Assembly: GCA_023091665.1 (NCBI GenBank)
Contig: JALJCQ010000012.1
Span: forward strand, 2,170,001-2,234,000
DNA: 64,000 bases
Direction of reading: 5' to 3'
Source of the DNA: Pythium myriotylum
Lineage: Eukaryota > Oomycota > Peronosporomycetes > Pythiales > Pythiaceae
Below are positions 49,826 through 61,307 of this stretch, piece after piece. Position 1 is the stretch's first letter. Each line of letters opens with the position of its first letter. Position numbers and translations under genes: made by a program. The notes beneath the pieces are model-generated. The model was not told where the DNA came from, made no database searches, and saw only the letters and a list, made by a program, of their open reading frames with translations.

Positions 49826-51974
49826 TCAAAATCGGCGGTTTCCACCACGTCCACCGCTGAAGCCACGGCCGCCGCCGCGACCACTGCTGCCGCCGCGACC
49901 ACCACCAAAACCGCGACCTCCACCACGTCCACCACCGAAGCCACGTCCACCCTGCTGCCGGCCCACGTACGCTGGCGCCTGGAGCTTCGGCAACGTCTTC
50001 GGGATCGAGTACTGGCATTGGTCGCCACCATTCTCGATCATTTCGTTGAGCAGATTCAGCGCCTGAATTGGAAGGTCGAAACAGCATCCCATGGAGTCTT
50101 CAGTGAGAGTCAGCTGCTTGACATCATTCGCATGCTCCGGGAAATCGCGGTTGATCGCGTTCCACACATAGCCCTTCGCCCGAATCTCGTTGTAGCTCGT
50201 GAAAAGTACGGTCACGTAATCAGGCACACCAGACATGAGAGAAGTCCGGCGTGGTGGCTTGGTGTGGCCAGTAATACAAGCTAAGGCTGCAGCAAGACCA
50301 CGCTTCGCGCCAATTGTGTCAATCAACTCCTGTGCACGCTCCTCGAAAATAGAGATCATCGAGTCATCCACGTTTTCGATCTCCTCAGCAGCCTTGTCAC
50401 CGGATGCGGCAATCAAGTCTTCGTGCTAAAACAGACAACCAAACGGAAGACATGAGTATAAATTCTTGGCGAGAAAGAAGAACAAAACAACTTACACTGG
50501 GAGGACCGCGGCGGACAAACTTGTTTCCAATGCGTCGCTCGATGTAGTCGATAAGATCGAGTTGGCGTTGCGTGTACAACGTGATGCAGACGCCCTTCTT
50601 ACCAGCACGACCAGTTCGGCCCGAGCGATGAACGTACGTGTCAACATCGGCGTTACCAGACTGCTTACGGGGCGGCTCGCTGTTGATGACGAGATCAACA
50701 TTCATGTCGAGACCACGTGCCGCGACGTCCGTGGCGATGAGAAGACGGAGTCGGCCTTCACGGAACGCCTTCATTGTCGTCTCACGCTGGTCCTGTGCGA
50801 TATCGCCGTGGAGCACCTGGCACTCCTGCTTGATCTCCGGGTGCACCGCTAGCTCGTTACAGTCCTTCTTCGTCTCCGCGAAGATAATGGTACGCGTGTC
50901 CTTTTTCGCGTACACACCCAACAGACTCGCTAGCAGCGTGGGTCGGCCCTGCCAGTGACAAGGAATCGCAATGTGCTGCACATCCGTAGAAGCCTGAACT
51001 TCAGTATCCTTCACAAGGTTGATGTACTCGTGGTCTTTTCGCATGTACTTGTCGGCAACCTCCTTGATGAAGCTCGGAATCGTCGCCGAGAAGAGAAGGA
51101 TTTGGCGACGCTTCTGCTTCTCGTTTTGGACCTTTTCCATCGCATCAAATACCTTCTGGACGTCCTCACGGAAACCCATCTCCAACATGGTATCTGCCTC
51201 ATCGAGGATAAGGAACTCGCAGGCATGAAGGCGAAGGTTTCCGCGTTCAATGTGATCGATCACACGGCCGGTTGTTCCAACGAGGATGTCCACACCCTGG
51301 CGGAAAGCATTGTTCTGAACCTGGTACGACGTACCGCCATAGATGCAGACGGTTGTCAGCGTAGGCGCCGACGCTTCGAACTCATCCGAGACCTGCTTCG
51401 CCAACTCACGCGTCGGCGCCATGCACACCACTCGCGGGGCGCGACCAGGACGCAGGGGGCGCTTGTCCTTCAGAAGGAGTTCGATGACCGGCAGCGCAAA
51501 CGCGAGCGTCTTGCCCATACCAGTGCGGGCACGGCCCATGATATCCTGCCCGGCCATGATCTTGTCGAACGTCATGGCCTGGATCGGGAAGAGCGTGTTG
51601 ATGCCGCGCTTTCGCAGCGCGGCCTTGGTGCCATCGCTGATGTCGAAGTTGTCGAGCGAAGGGTTCTCTGCGCCGCCGACGCTGGTCGTCGCGACCGGCG
51701 CGGCCGCCTTGGCCTTCTTGGTGACCGGCGGCTCGACCTCGCTGAGATCCGAGTCGATGGTGGTCGCGTCCTCGTCGCCGCCGCTCTCGTCGTCGCGGCT
51801 GCGCTTCTTGGACTTCTTCTCCTTCTTGTCTTTCTTCTCCTTCTTCTCCTTCTTCTCCTTCTTCTCCTTCTTGTCCGAGACGGCCGCGCCGGCCTCCTTG
51901 GCGGCCTTCTTCGCCAGCTTGGCCGCCTTGCGCTCCTCCTTGGACAGCGCGCGCGTGGCTTCTTCGACCGCCAT
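49826..51974 (-). CDS. DDX21/DDX50-like DEAD-box RNA helicase
   Basis: Two exons: 51974-50496 and 50425-49826, about 692 aa. A Lys/Glu-rich N-terminus (repeats of KEKKEKKEKK) precedes the helicase core: Q motif (TLFPIQAMTF), motif I ARTGMGKT, Ia PTRELA, II DEAD, III SAT, IV-V (IIFAETKK, TDVAARGLD) and VI HRSGRTGRAGK. Exon 2 contains a GUCT domain (RTSLMSGVPDYVTVLFTSYN) and an RGG-rich tail (GGGRGGGRGFGGGRGG). The core, GUCT and RGG order is that of nucleolar helicase Gu/DDX21, which acts in rRNA processing. ATG 51974 is the first in frame; the divergent TPS gene starts 312 bp away. Confidence 0.93.
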
Positions 51975-52285
51975 GGCTCCAAGCGTTCCGATGCGAGGGA
52001 TGAGCTGTCGGCGTGCGACCTCCAGACTCGTTGTGGCCGGCTTCAAGCAGTACCCTTTCAAGGCACGCCCGCTCCCAAATGACTGGAGCGCAGCTCTTCG
52101 CGTCAAGTGGGCCACACCACAAAATCATCACCGGTACCATACCGAAGCCTTCGACTCAGATTTGGCCCCGATCTGACTCGCCGGAAGCGGGCCGGGCCGG
52201 GTCGGGCGTCATCGGCTTTCGTCACCGCCAGCGGGTTCTTCTCTGCCCAAGAAATCTTGGCCGACCAAAAAACCAACGCGCGGCC
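51975..52285. promoter_or_regulatory. Divergent promoter between helicase and TPS genes
   Basis: These 311 bp separate two opposite ATGs and should serve both genes. The segment stays open in several frames because it is GC-rich, but no ATG-led coding sequence is supported. I see no TATA box. Confidence 0.4.
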
Positions 52286-55200
52286 ATGAGCGAGTCGACG
52301 CCGGCCTCGGATGGCAAGCGCCCGCCGCTGCACCCGGCGAGCCTGCCGCCGGAGAAGCGCGGGCGCGCCGATGAGCCCATGCCCGACCGCGACGACGACG
52401 AGCGCAGCGGCTCCTTCTCGCCGTCGCCCTCGCACAGCCGCATGCCGCGCAGCAACAGCGCGCTCTTCCGCGCGAGCGCCACGGGCGACGTCAACGCCGG
52501 CACCTACACGCGCGTGCACCTCAAGGTCAAGGCCGAGACGCGCTTCGGAGAGAGCGTGCACTGCTCCGGATCCTCGCTCATCATGGGCCAGTTCAACCCG
52601 AGCGAGTCCATGACGCTCGTCACCACGCCCGAGGCGTACCCCTACTGGACCACCGTCAAGCCGCTCATCCTGCCGCGCGGCGTGCCCCACCAGTACATGT
52701 ACGCCACGTTCTCCGGCGGCGCCTTCAACTCGTGGGAGCCGATTGAGTGCGAGCGCGTGCTCGTGCCGGAAGGACGCGAAATGGTCGTGATGGAAGAATA
52801 TGGAATGTACGAACAGGACTCGGTGCTCGTCGCCAAGAGCGAGTGTGTGGACCGCGCGATGATCTACGAACGACAGCTGCCGGCGAGCCAGGATGACGAT
52901 GCCCGCGCTGACGACGATGACTCGGTCGAAGACCTCGCTGCCTCGAGCGGGCCGCCCAGTCGCACGTCGTCGCAGCGCCAGAACAAACTCCAATCACGCT
53001 ACAAGCGCTACGCACCGTCTAACTTCAAACCGGACACGTCCTCGACGCTCTTCCTCGTTTGCTATCATCTGCCCGTCAAGCTTGCCAAGTCACCGGTGGA
53101 TGGATCATGGTCGGCTGAGTGGAACCGCGACAGCTTAATCTCGCGCAGCGAAGGCAGCGTCGCTGACTCGGTCAAGACGCGCTGGGTTGGGTGTGTCACT
53201 TACCAGGCAAGAAGCGACTCGGAAGACCTGTCGGAGGCCGATAAAGCAGAGATCAGCGAGATTCTGCTGAAGATGGACTGCATCCCCGTGTTCCTCGACC
53301 GCGAGCTCGCGTACGATCATTACCAGGGATACTGCAAGAGTAAGCTGTGGCCCATGTTCCACAACGTGGACATTCTCGATATTTATTCTTCTGTTTGGGA
53401 CCGTGGCGAAGTGACCGAGTGGAAGGAAGAACGGAACAATGGGAAATGGTGGGAAGCCTATCAAGAGGTGAACATGCTCCTGGCCACGCGCGTCGGGGAG
53501 TTGTGCGATGCGAAGGATACAGTCTGGGTACACGACTATCATCTGTTACTGTTTCCGTCTTACATTGCCGACTGCTGCCGGAGAAGTGACAAGACGCGAC
53601 CGAAGATGGTTTTCTTCTTGCATGTGCCATTTCCGACTTCCGAGATCTTCCGCGAGCTTTCACACGGACCGCAATTGCTCGAGGGTGTGCTCGAAGTCGA
53701 TGTTGTCGGTTTCCACTCATTTGACCACGCTCGCCACTTCTTGAACGCGTGCAAAAGATTTCTCGGTCTCACGTATCAGTCCCGTCGTGGTGGTAACTTG
53801 GGTGTGGACTACAAAGGACGAAACGTTGTGATCACTATCAGCCACGTTGGAATCGAGACAGCAACAATCCGGGCTGCTCTGCAGAAGCCGGAAGTTTTGG
53901 AAGCTGCTCGAAAGCTTCGTGAAAAGCACCCTGGGAAAATTTTGATTGCCGGATCTGATGTCTGTCAACGCTTGAGCGGTATCCCACTCAAGTTGCTCGC
54001 GTTCGAACAGTTCTTCACTATGTGCCCGTCCTGGAAGGACAAGGTGGTGCTTGTGCAAAAATGTCATATGACGAATGCTAGATATGGCGACCAGGACTAC
54101 AGCAGCCGTGAAATCCGCGAGCTGGTACAACGAATCTCGAATCAGCATGGTGACGTGATCGACTTCGAAGAATCTCCTGGCATGGGTCTCGATGAGCGTC
54201 TCGCCTTGTGGCTCGCTTGTGACATCCTTATGGTCACATCAATTCGAGAGGGCCTCAACTTGAAGCCGCTAGAGTTTGTGTTTGCCAAGAACCCCGACTC
54301 TTCTCATCGCGCCGGAGTTGTTATCCTCAGTGAGTTCTCGGCATGTTGCTGTGTTCTTAACGGTGCACTTCGAATCAACCCTTGGAACATTGCCGAGGTT
54401 GTGACATCGCTAGATCAGGCTCTTACTATGGCTGATGAGGAGCGTATGGGCCGCCGCGCTCGCGACTTGCCCTACATCACAAATCAGCCTGCTGCAAACT
54501 GGACAAAACAAGTCCTGTCCGTACTTCAGGAAGCAACTGAAAACGATGAGGAAGATGAAGAGTACACTGACATGGAGTACATGGACAGCGAGATTGGACG
54601 CTCTCATGTTGTGCGCACGGGGGGACGGTCTGACTTCAAACAACTCAAGATCCCGAAGATTGTGGAGGCGTACAAGAAATCGCGGCGACGAGTGTTTTTG
54701 CTGGACTACGGTGGAACAATCATTGCTCGGGAGAACATGTCTATGTACGTGAAGAAGGACTTCACTGCAGTAACTGGCAAAATCCCGACGCCGCGGATGA
54801 TGGAGGCGCTTTCAATGCTCTGCCGTGATCCCCGAAACACGGTGTTTGTAGTAAGTGGCGTGAGTCAATACAACTTGACCAACGCCGTTGGCCACATCAG
54901 CGGACTGGGCTTGGCAGCTGAGAACGGCGCTCTTTACTCGTGGGCTCGATCTATCCGCGCGAGATCAGTGGAAGACGCGAGCGCCATGCAAAATGACTCC
55001 GAGCACCCAGATAACCGCCATTGGCACCACCACAACTTCAAGTTTGACTGGAAACCGATTCGCGATGTTGTTGATCCGATTCTTAAAGTGTACTGCACGC
55101 GTACGAACGGAAGTGTGCTGCGGTATCTAGACCAAGCGATCGCATGGAATTTCAGGTCCACGGACCCAGAATGGGGCATGATGCAGGCAAACTCACTGCA

Positions 55201-55715
55201 GAATGACCTTGAAGAGGTGCTGCGGGACCTTCCAGTTCACATCATCCGAAAAAAGGGCCTGCTTGAGATCGTCCCCGAAGGCTTAAACAAGGGTGTGGTC
55301 GCTCGTCAAATCCTCACCCAAGACGCACGTATGCACCTCGGCCACCCTGATTTCCTCTTCTGTATTGGTGATGACACCACCGATGAGAGCATGTTCAAGG
55401 CCATCTACGACTACTACGCGGAACGTTCCGAAGAGAGCGTCCACGGCGTTCGTCGTGCCTCGATGTCGAGTCCCGGCGCCTTCTCAATGGATGGCCCGCC
55501 GTCCGGCGACGGATCTCTCCAGCACGTATTTACGTGCACGGTCGGCAAGAAGCCAAGTCACGCTCATCTCTACGTGAACAATGTGGATGATGTCGAGGAG
55601 ATGCTCCACTCACTCGGGAGTGCGGCTCACGAGGTACGCTAGCTAAGTCAACTCTCTGATGGCGGAGTATTAAATGCCCTCCTTGGTTTGACAGAACGAA
55701 GAGGGCCCAGCATAG
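52286..55715 (+). CDS. Trehalose-6-phosphate synthase with CBM20 and degenerate phosphatase domain
   Basis: The enzyme joins UDP-glucose and glucose-6-phosphate. Exon 1 (52286-55633) begins with a disordered stretch, then a CBM20 starch-binding domain (RVHLKVKAETRFGESVHCSG ... AYPYW). The GT20 synthase domain follows: WVHDYHLLLFPSYI, FFLHVPFPTSEIFRELS, GIPLKLLAFEQFF, TSIREGLNLKPLEFV. The C-terminal trehalose-phosphatase-like domain has LLDYGGT where active enzymes have DxDGT, and SGVS where SGR is expected; GDDTTDESMF is kept. Loss of the second Asp suggests an inactive phosphatase. The frame ends at TAG 55642, but GAG/GTACGC at 55634 and TTTGACAG at 55694 fit an intron giving a short last exon, 55695-55715 (NEEGPA). 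Confidence 0.9.
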
Positions 55716-56011
55716 TGCATCTTGACAACTCAACTCAGCCCCTCCCCACCAGCGCTTCCTTTCTTGTAGCATACTATCGCGAGTGCCCTCGACGTTTCCT
55801 TGGGCTAGAGTTTGTAGTCCCCAGGTCTGTTGTTCCTCCAGTGACAGAAGAGTACTCCATCAACCCAAAATATCAGAAACAGAAACTGTAAATTTTGTAA
55901 ATGCGGGCACCCATCGTTTTCGAGAGGGTCGACCGGCGCACTCAGTCGACCATCACTCTGACTTGGTTGGTTGGCAAGCCAATTGCAGACACCCGAGGCA
56001 ACGCGAGGAGA

Positions 56012-56936
56012 CATGGCCGAGGAAGCGAAGACGGTGGCGCCGTACGTGGGTATGTGGGGCTCTCGCGCGCGACCGATGGGCGGTGGATGTAGAGAAAGGG
56101 CATGTGCTGATGGTAGCGCGTCGTTTCGGTGGTCTAGCGGCGCAGAAGCAGCAGCCGGAGACGGAGAGCGAGCACCCTCTCCAGACGCCGTGGTGCATCT
56201 GGTACGACTCGAGAGGCGGCAGTGGTCGCTGGCAACGCGTCGTGGCTGACGCGCAGTGGACGGTGTTGTGCGCAGGTACGACAAGAAGCTCCCGAAGAAG
56301 ATTGATGTCGAGTACGTCCGGCTGCGGTTGGCGTGTCCGTTCAACGAGGTTCTCACAGTCGCAATGTAGCACGTACCAGTCCAACTTGCAGAAGATCGCG
56401 ACGTTCGGCACCGTGGAAGACTTCTGGCGCCACTACATCCACATCAAGCGTCCGTCTCAGCTCAGCCGCGACGTGAACCTTTACCTCTTCCGCGACCGAC
56501 CAAACTGCTCCCCCATGTGGGAGGCCTTCCCGAACGGCGGCTGCTGGATCCTCAAGATCAAGAAGAAGGCCAACGTGCTCGGCAAGATGTGGCAGGACCT
56601 TGTCTTCGCCGCCGTCGGCGAGGCTTTCGAGGAGCTTGATGTCGTTGGTATCGCCATGGCTATCCGCTCCAAGGAAGACATGCTGTCGGTATGGAACGCT
56701 GACAACACCAACGAAGAGACGCGCTTCAAGATCGGGTGAGTTGTCCAATCTACTGAAAGCCATCAACGGGAGTGCATTGACGATCTTCGACGCACAGTGA
56801 GAAGCTGAAGGAGATCTTGATGCTTGATGAGAACACCCTCATTGAGTACAAGTTCCACTCGAACTCGATCAAGGACATGTCGACTTTCCGCAATGCCAAG
56901 CCTTACGTGTTTTCGGCTGCGACCCACGCCAACTAG
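56012..56936 (+). CDS. EIF4E: eIF4E-family mRNA cap-binding protein
   Basis: Five exons are proposed: 56012-56044, 56146-56201, 56276-56315, 56380-56735 and 56798-56936 (about 207 aa). The sequence follows the eIF4E fold: HPLQTPWCIWYD, FGTVEDFWRHYIHI, NCSPMWEAFPNGGCWILKI (cap-stacking Trp and Glu), LGKMWQDLVFAAVGEAFEEL and VWNADN. The first cap-stacking Trp (human W56) appears to be Tyr here, as in class II eIF4E/4EHP proteins, although the junction at 56315/56380 lies right beside it. eIF4E delivers capped mRNA to ribosomes; class II members can repress translation. Exon 1 and its donor (GTGGGT at 56045 or GTACGT slightly upstream) are the least certain part. Confidence 0.85.
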
Positions 56937-57114
56937 GCTCCACGGGTAAGGAAGACTGTCTACACATATTCTAGAGGCGAAGGAAGCATTGAGAAGGATC
57001 ACAAACACACGACCCGTGACGAGAGCGGGTAAGAAGCAGTCAAACAAAATCCCTTCTTTCCTTCGTGTATATATTTTGCAAGCATAGATCCCACATTCAG
57101 TCCCAATTGGTCTC

Positions 57115-59358
57115 TTAAGCATCGAGCAAGTTTTGGTGGATGGTGAGGAACTTGAGGATGATACCGTTAGTCCATCCGAAGCCAAACTGAGGGAAATACT
57201 CCCCACCGACTCCGAGTCCGCCGACCTCAGTGGCGTTGTACTTCTCAAACATCAGGCCAGTCTCTCTCCACGCCGTCAAACTGGTATGAACCCAAGTCTT
57301 GGCGAGTTCTCGAGCTAATTCGTGGGATTCCTTCGTGTTGGCCGCGAGCAAACCTTCGATGATAATATCCTGCTCGGGAGGCCATGCATTTGGAGCATCC
57401 CATTGCTGGCCAGTGAATGTCGTTGTGGTCTGAACACCACCGACTTGGATCAGCCCGGACGCCCTTAGAGACGCTACAATGCGATCCAATCGTGCGTCAT
57501 CGTCCGGGTCAAACGCCTTGGCCCAAAGTGGCGCGTAGTCTGAGACCGACACCACTCGTGAGAACGAGTGCGTCTCCAGGTTGAAGTCCTTCCATGCGCT
57601 GTCGTCTTCACTCCATAGCACAGAATCAATGGCTTCTCGCCGAGCAGCTGCTCTACTTTCAAACAGCTTTGCTCTCTGGTGGTCGCCAAGGTAGCGATGA
57701 AATGTCATCAGATTCCGTTCCATCCGATACATGACAGCATTGAGATCGACGGGCACTATACAAGATGTGAACATTGAGCGCATGTCATCGGGATCTCGAA
57801 GCCAACGGCTACTAAAATCCCACCCACTCTCAGCGGCGGCGATCACGTCGTTGTAGTAACGAGCCTTGTTCGCTTCAGTCTCGGTCGCCTGCCCGTGGTC
57901 CGCGTGAACTGTCTCACCGAAGATTTCGGCAACAACATCTACGTCTTCTCGGTAGCTCTCCGGTCGTGGGTGATTCGCATTGGAAACAAACCTATTCAGG
58001 ACATGGGTCTTGTTGGTTCCGTCTTTGTCTTTGCAAGTGATCTCCACAGCGTGGCCTCCGGGTCCGCGTTGCATCCAGAACTTGTACTCCTGCTCGAGGA
58101 TAGGGACGACTGACCGAAGGTACGAAGCCTCATACTCGACACACGAGGCGTTCTTTCGCCCAGTCTGAGCCACAAGCTTTACCATGTCGCTGAGCATCGG
58201 TGGCTGGGAGCGAGTGAGGTAATAAATACGTCCACCGTTAGGTACAAAGCCGAACTCCGCAACGTACTCAAGTAAATTGTTGACGATTCCACGAGCTGTG
58301 ATGCGCATGTTGCTCACAAGTAGCCCTTGCACGATCCAGTACGAGTCCCAATAGTAGCTCTCTCGAAAACGACCGCCAGGCACAATCAACACATTCTGCT
58401 TTCGATGTAGATGTGGCTCATTGAGAGCCTTGGCGTGGAGAAACGAACCCGTGATGTGCGTCTGAGGCATACGACCAAGGTAGCGCCAAAGGCGGTGTAA
58501 CGCCATGCCCCACTCTCGGAGTTCCACCTCTTGGATGCCCGCTATCAAGGGCGGCATAAAGTGTTCCTGGTAGTCAAACGGTGTTATTGGCGCGAAGTCG
58601 GACCCCGGCGGATCAAAATGTTGATCCAAGAAGGCCCGTAACTGCATGGCATGAGGCGGACCGAGCTCGTTGTCGCGCTCACGATATTCAGTCATCGAAA
58701 GCTGACTCTGCTGAAAATCTAGCAGCACTTGAAATGGTGTGGTGTTCGTTTTGAGAGGCATGTCCACGAAGTGCTTGCTGTCCGGATAGACACCAGCCAT
58801 TTGCACTGCATGCAGCAGTGGCCCGCGACAGTAAATGTCCATGACCCGCTCAGTAATGGCGTCGAGTTGGATCTGCTGTGAGTCAAGAGAAAATTCGGGC
58901 AGCGAAGGCAGCGAGGTAGGAGAACGTGACGTTGGGCGCTGACCCGAGAGAAATTTGCCTAGTCGAGTGGCAGCTCTGGGAGGACGAGTTGCTGGGCGCT
59001 CGTATAAGTCATCTCGGACACCAGGCTGGGGCTTCGGGCGTGGAAACTGCCAATGAACGCTCACCCAGAGGGTCACACACAGCAATGCCATCGTGAACAC
59101 CGGACCGAAACGCGTCAGAATGGATGGACAAGACCCATGTCGGTTCTTCGGTGCACGGATGCGAACCCCATGCCGCGTGATCTGACCAGAGTCGTCTCCA
59201 GTCTTTGGACAGAGACAAATCTCTTCTTCATTCATGATCGCCTCCATTGCTGATAACTGGCAACCGGAGCAAGTGCGCTTTCCATCGTGGTAATCAGCTG
59301 TGTGTGGTACCCAGAATGGGGCGCACTCGATTTCCGAGTCGGACATGGACGGCGCCAT
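57115..59358 (-). CDS. Membrane-anchored trehalase (GH37)
   Basis: This hydrolase splits trehalose into two glucose molecules. From ATG 59358 the protein is 747 aa. A single hydrophobic helix near residue 80 (FGPVFTMALLCVTLWVSVHW) suggests a type II membrane anchor with the catalytic part outside. Both trehalase signatures are present: PGGRFRESYYWDSYW and QWDAPNAWPP; GGEYFPQFGFGWTNG near the end also matches the family. The frame is open for a further 77 codons upstream, rich in basic residues and without an ATG, so an upstream spliced exon is possible. It ends 178 bp from eIF4E (convergent) and lies 1.4 kb from the trehalose synthase gene. Confidence 0.92.
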   Translation of the reverse strand: MAPSMSDSEIECAPFWVPHTADYHDGKRTCSGCQLSAMEAIMNEEEICLCPKTGDDSGQITRHGVRIRAPKNRHGSCPSILTRFGPVFTMALLCVTLWVSVHWQFPRPKPQPGVRDDLYERPATRPPRAATRLGKFLSGQRPTSRSPTSLPSLPEFSLDSQQIQLDAITERVMDIYCRGPLLHAVQMAGVYPDSKHFVDMPLKTNTTPFQVLLDFQQSQLSMTEYRERDNELGPPHAMQLRAFLDQHFDPPGSDFAPITPFDYQEHFMPPLIAGIQEVELREWGMALHRLWRYLGRMPQTHITGSFLHAKALNEPHLHRKQNVLIVPGGRFRESYYWDSYWIVQGLLVSNMRITARGIVNNLLEYVAEFGFVPNGGRIYYLTRSQPPMLSDMVKLVAQTGRKNASCVEYEASYLRSVVPILEQEYKFWMQRGPGGHAVEITCKDKDGTNKTHVLNRFVSNANHPRPESYREDVDVVAEIFGETVHADHGQATETEANKARYYNDVIAAAESGWDFSSRWLRDPDDMRSMFTSCIVPVDLNAVMYRMERNLMTFHRYLGDHQRAKLFESRAAARREAIDSVLWSEDDSAWKDFNLETHSFSRVVSVSDYAPLWAKAFDPDDDARLDRIVASLRASGLIQVGGVQTTTTFTGQQWDAPNAWPPEQDIIIEGLLAANTKESHELARELAKTWVHTSLTAWRETGLMFEKYNATEVGGLGVGGEYFPQFGFGWTNGIILKFLTIHQNLLDA

Positions 59359-59896
59359 GACGATTACCTTGGCTCGAGATTTGGACGTGCGCTGCTTCTT
59401 CACACGGACGCGGGAGCACCAGTCGTACTCTTGTGGAGTGACGCCTAGGTCTCCCGCTGAGATTGACCGCCGACGCTTCGTCCCGGTCGGGTGCACCGTC
59501 GCCGTCGATGAGGCCAACGCAAAGCACTGGTGTGGAGGCAACTTGGGTGAATGGGCGAGATCACGGTCTCCGCGAGGCAGTGAGACCAAAACTGTGGGGG
59601 CATCGGAGTGGATCGCACGACATTGAAGTGACCTTGTGTGGGGATACTTGATCCTCTATAACGTTATGATGGCACAGAAGAAGGGTCGCGCAACGACGTT
59701 GATTGATACAACAAAAACCTTCCAGAACCTATGTTCTGTCATACATGAGAAGATCATTGGTATTCAGGTTGTTCGAAATCGATTCCCTTTCCCTTCCTCC
59801 CTGTTCCCAGACCCAGAGCGTGGTGGGACACAACCGCTACCGTAATGCATAGTTCCATCTCCCGGAGTTACAATAAACATGACAGTCTGTACTGAA
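59359..59896. other. Upstream region of trehalase and 3' flank of TFIIS
   Basis: The first 230 bp are open in the trehalase frame (with RRRSISAGDLGVTPQEYDW) and could be part of an upstream-spliced coding exon. The remaining AT-richer 300 bp show nothing recognisable. Confidence 0.4.
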
Positions 59897-60826
59897 CTAG
59901 CATTTCCACCGGTTGCCGCAGTTGTGGCATTGCACGAAGACGGTCATCGGCTCATCGGCACTGCGCGTCTGCTTCTGTGTGTTGCTGGTCTTGGAGGATT
60001 TGCAGCGACCGCAAGTGAATAGGCCCTTGGCGTCGGCGATGCCGCACTGCTTGTTGATCTTTTCCTCATTCGCGTCGGCCCAGTCGAGACGTGCGCGCTG
60101 GAACGCGTCGTCGCGCAACTTCAAGATCTCGTTGCGCTTTTCGGCAGTCGCGAGCTCTTCGGACGACATTGTCACGAGCTGCTCAGCCGTTACTAGCTGC
60201 TGCAGCAGATCTTCTCGCAGAGGTGCATTCTTCTTGAGGTTGAACGACAGCTGACGGAACTTGGCTGTGTAGTCCTTCTTGTTCTCGTTCGCCAAGCCCA
60301 TGCCGAACTGCTTTGCCATCGTGATCTCGATATCCATGGCAACGTCGCCCGGATTTCCGCCTTCAGAGGCCTCTAAAATCTCTTTCAGCTTAGTTCGGAC
60401 AGTCGCGCGGACCTTATCGAGCCCCGGAGGGATCAGCGGCCCAGACATTGGCGGCCTGGATGGGGAGGACTTGGTGCCATTCGAGCCGTTGGACGAAGGA
60501 GCCTTCGCCGTCTTCTCTGACACGCTACTGTCGTCCGACGATGCGACTGAAACAGTGGACGTCTTGCGCTCCAAAGTGGCAGGCTTGGGAGATAGCGCCA
60601 TGGATTTCCAGGTCTTCACGAGCGACTTGGCGAGGTTCGCGATCTTCTCGTTCTCGTGTTTCCGCAGCTTCCCGACCGTGTGGCCGATTTTGGTTTCTTT
60701 GAGCATCGTCACGGTGACGGTTGTCTTATCCAGAGTCCTCAGGACGTCCAAGGCCGCGCCCGAGTCGGTCGAGTCGCCATTCGCGAACTTTGTGAGGCGC
60801 TTGTGAAGCATGCGGAGGTCCTCCAT
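59897..60826 (-). CDS. TFIIS: Transcription elongation factor TFIIS
   Basis: Single exon, 309 aa, the usual length. It has all three TFIIS domains. Domain I (LW/N-terminal) reads LDVLRTLDKTTVTVTMLKET to LVKTWK. Domain II is helical (VRTKLKEILEASEG to ARLDWADANEEKIN) and binds RNA polymerase II. Domain III is the zinc ribbon: GLFTCGRCKSSKTS, the catalytic QTRSADEPMTVFVQC hairpin with adjacent Asp-Glu, and CHNCGNRWKC. TFIIS restarts backtracked polymerase by stimulating RNA cleavage. The start is fixed by the MEDLRML N-terminus. It diverges from NDUFV1. Confidence 0.95.
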   Translation of the reverse strand: MEDLRMLHKRLTKFANGDSTDSGAALDVLRTLDKTTVTVTMLKETKIGHTVGKLRKHENEKIANLAKSLVKTWKSMALSPKPATLERKTSTVSVASSDDSSVSEKTAKAPSSNGSNGTKSSPSRPPMSGPLIPPGLDKVRATVRTKLKEILEASEGGNPGDVAMDIEITMAKQFGMGLANENKKDYTAKFRQLSFNLKKNAPLREDLLQQLVTAEQLVTMSSEELATAEKRNEILKLRDDAFQRARLDWADANEEKINKQCGIADAKGLFTCGRCKSSKTSNTQKQTRSADEPMTVFVQCHNCGNRWKC

Positions 60827-61307
60827 GGCTGCAAGTTACACGGATAGATGCGGGGGAATGTGGGCTTTCCAAAGAGGTGTGGGTCGGATGGGGTGGCGCG
60901 CTAGGAGCCACTCAATCACGCCGTCCCCGCGAGCTTCTCTCTCCGTCGGCGGCCACTTGAACTTGTGCCTTCTCGATACGATCGAATGTTGAGGAACAGA
61001 TGGGCGTTCGTGGTTGGCCGGTACCCTCATGTGGTCCACACGAGGGACGCTAGCGTACTTTAATGGACTATAACAGTAGTGCATTCGTATTTAAACGAGA
61101 AGTCTGGTGGTCCCCCACTCGCACTTAGCCGGACATCAACAAGCGGTCGAGCGTGGCCCAAGCGTCCCCGCCAGTGTTACAAATTGGCCCAGCCCCAGGC
61201 TTCGGTTGTTCCGAGGGTAATTTGTGACACTTGCGAGCGAATTCCCCCGACCACAAAGAGGGAGACCACAGTCGGTGGCGTTCCAAGGAGCACGAGCACT
61301 CGGCATC
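60827..61307. promoter_or_regulatory. Divergent promoter region between TFIIS and NDUFV1
   Basis: These 481 bp separate two opposite start codons and presumably hold both promoters and leaders. I see no ORF with conserved features and no clear TATA box. Confidence 0.4.
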
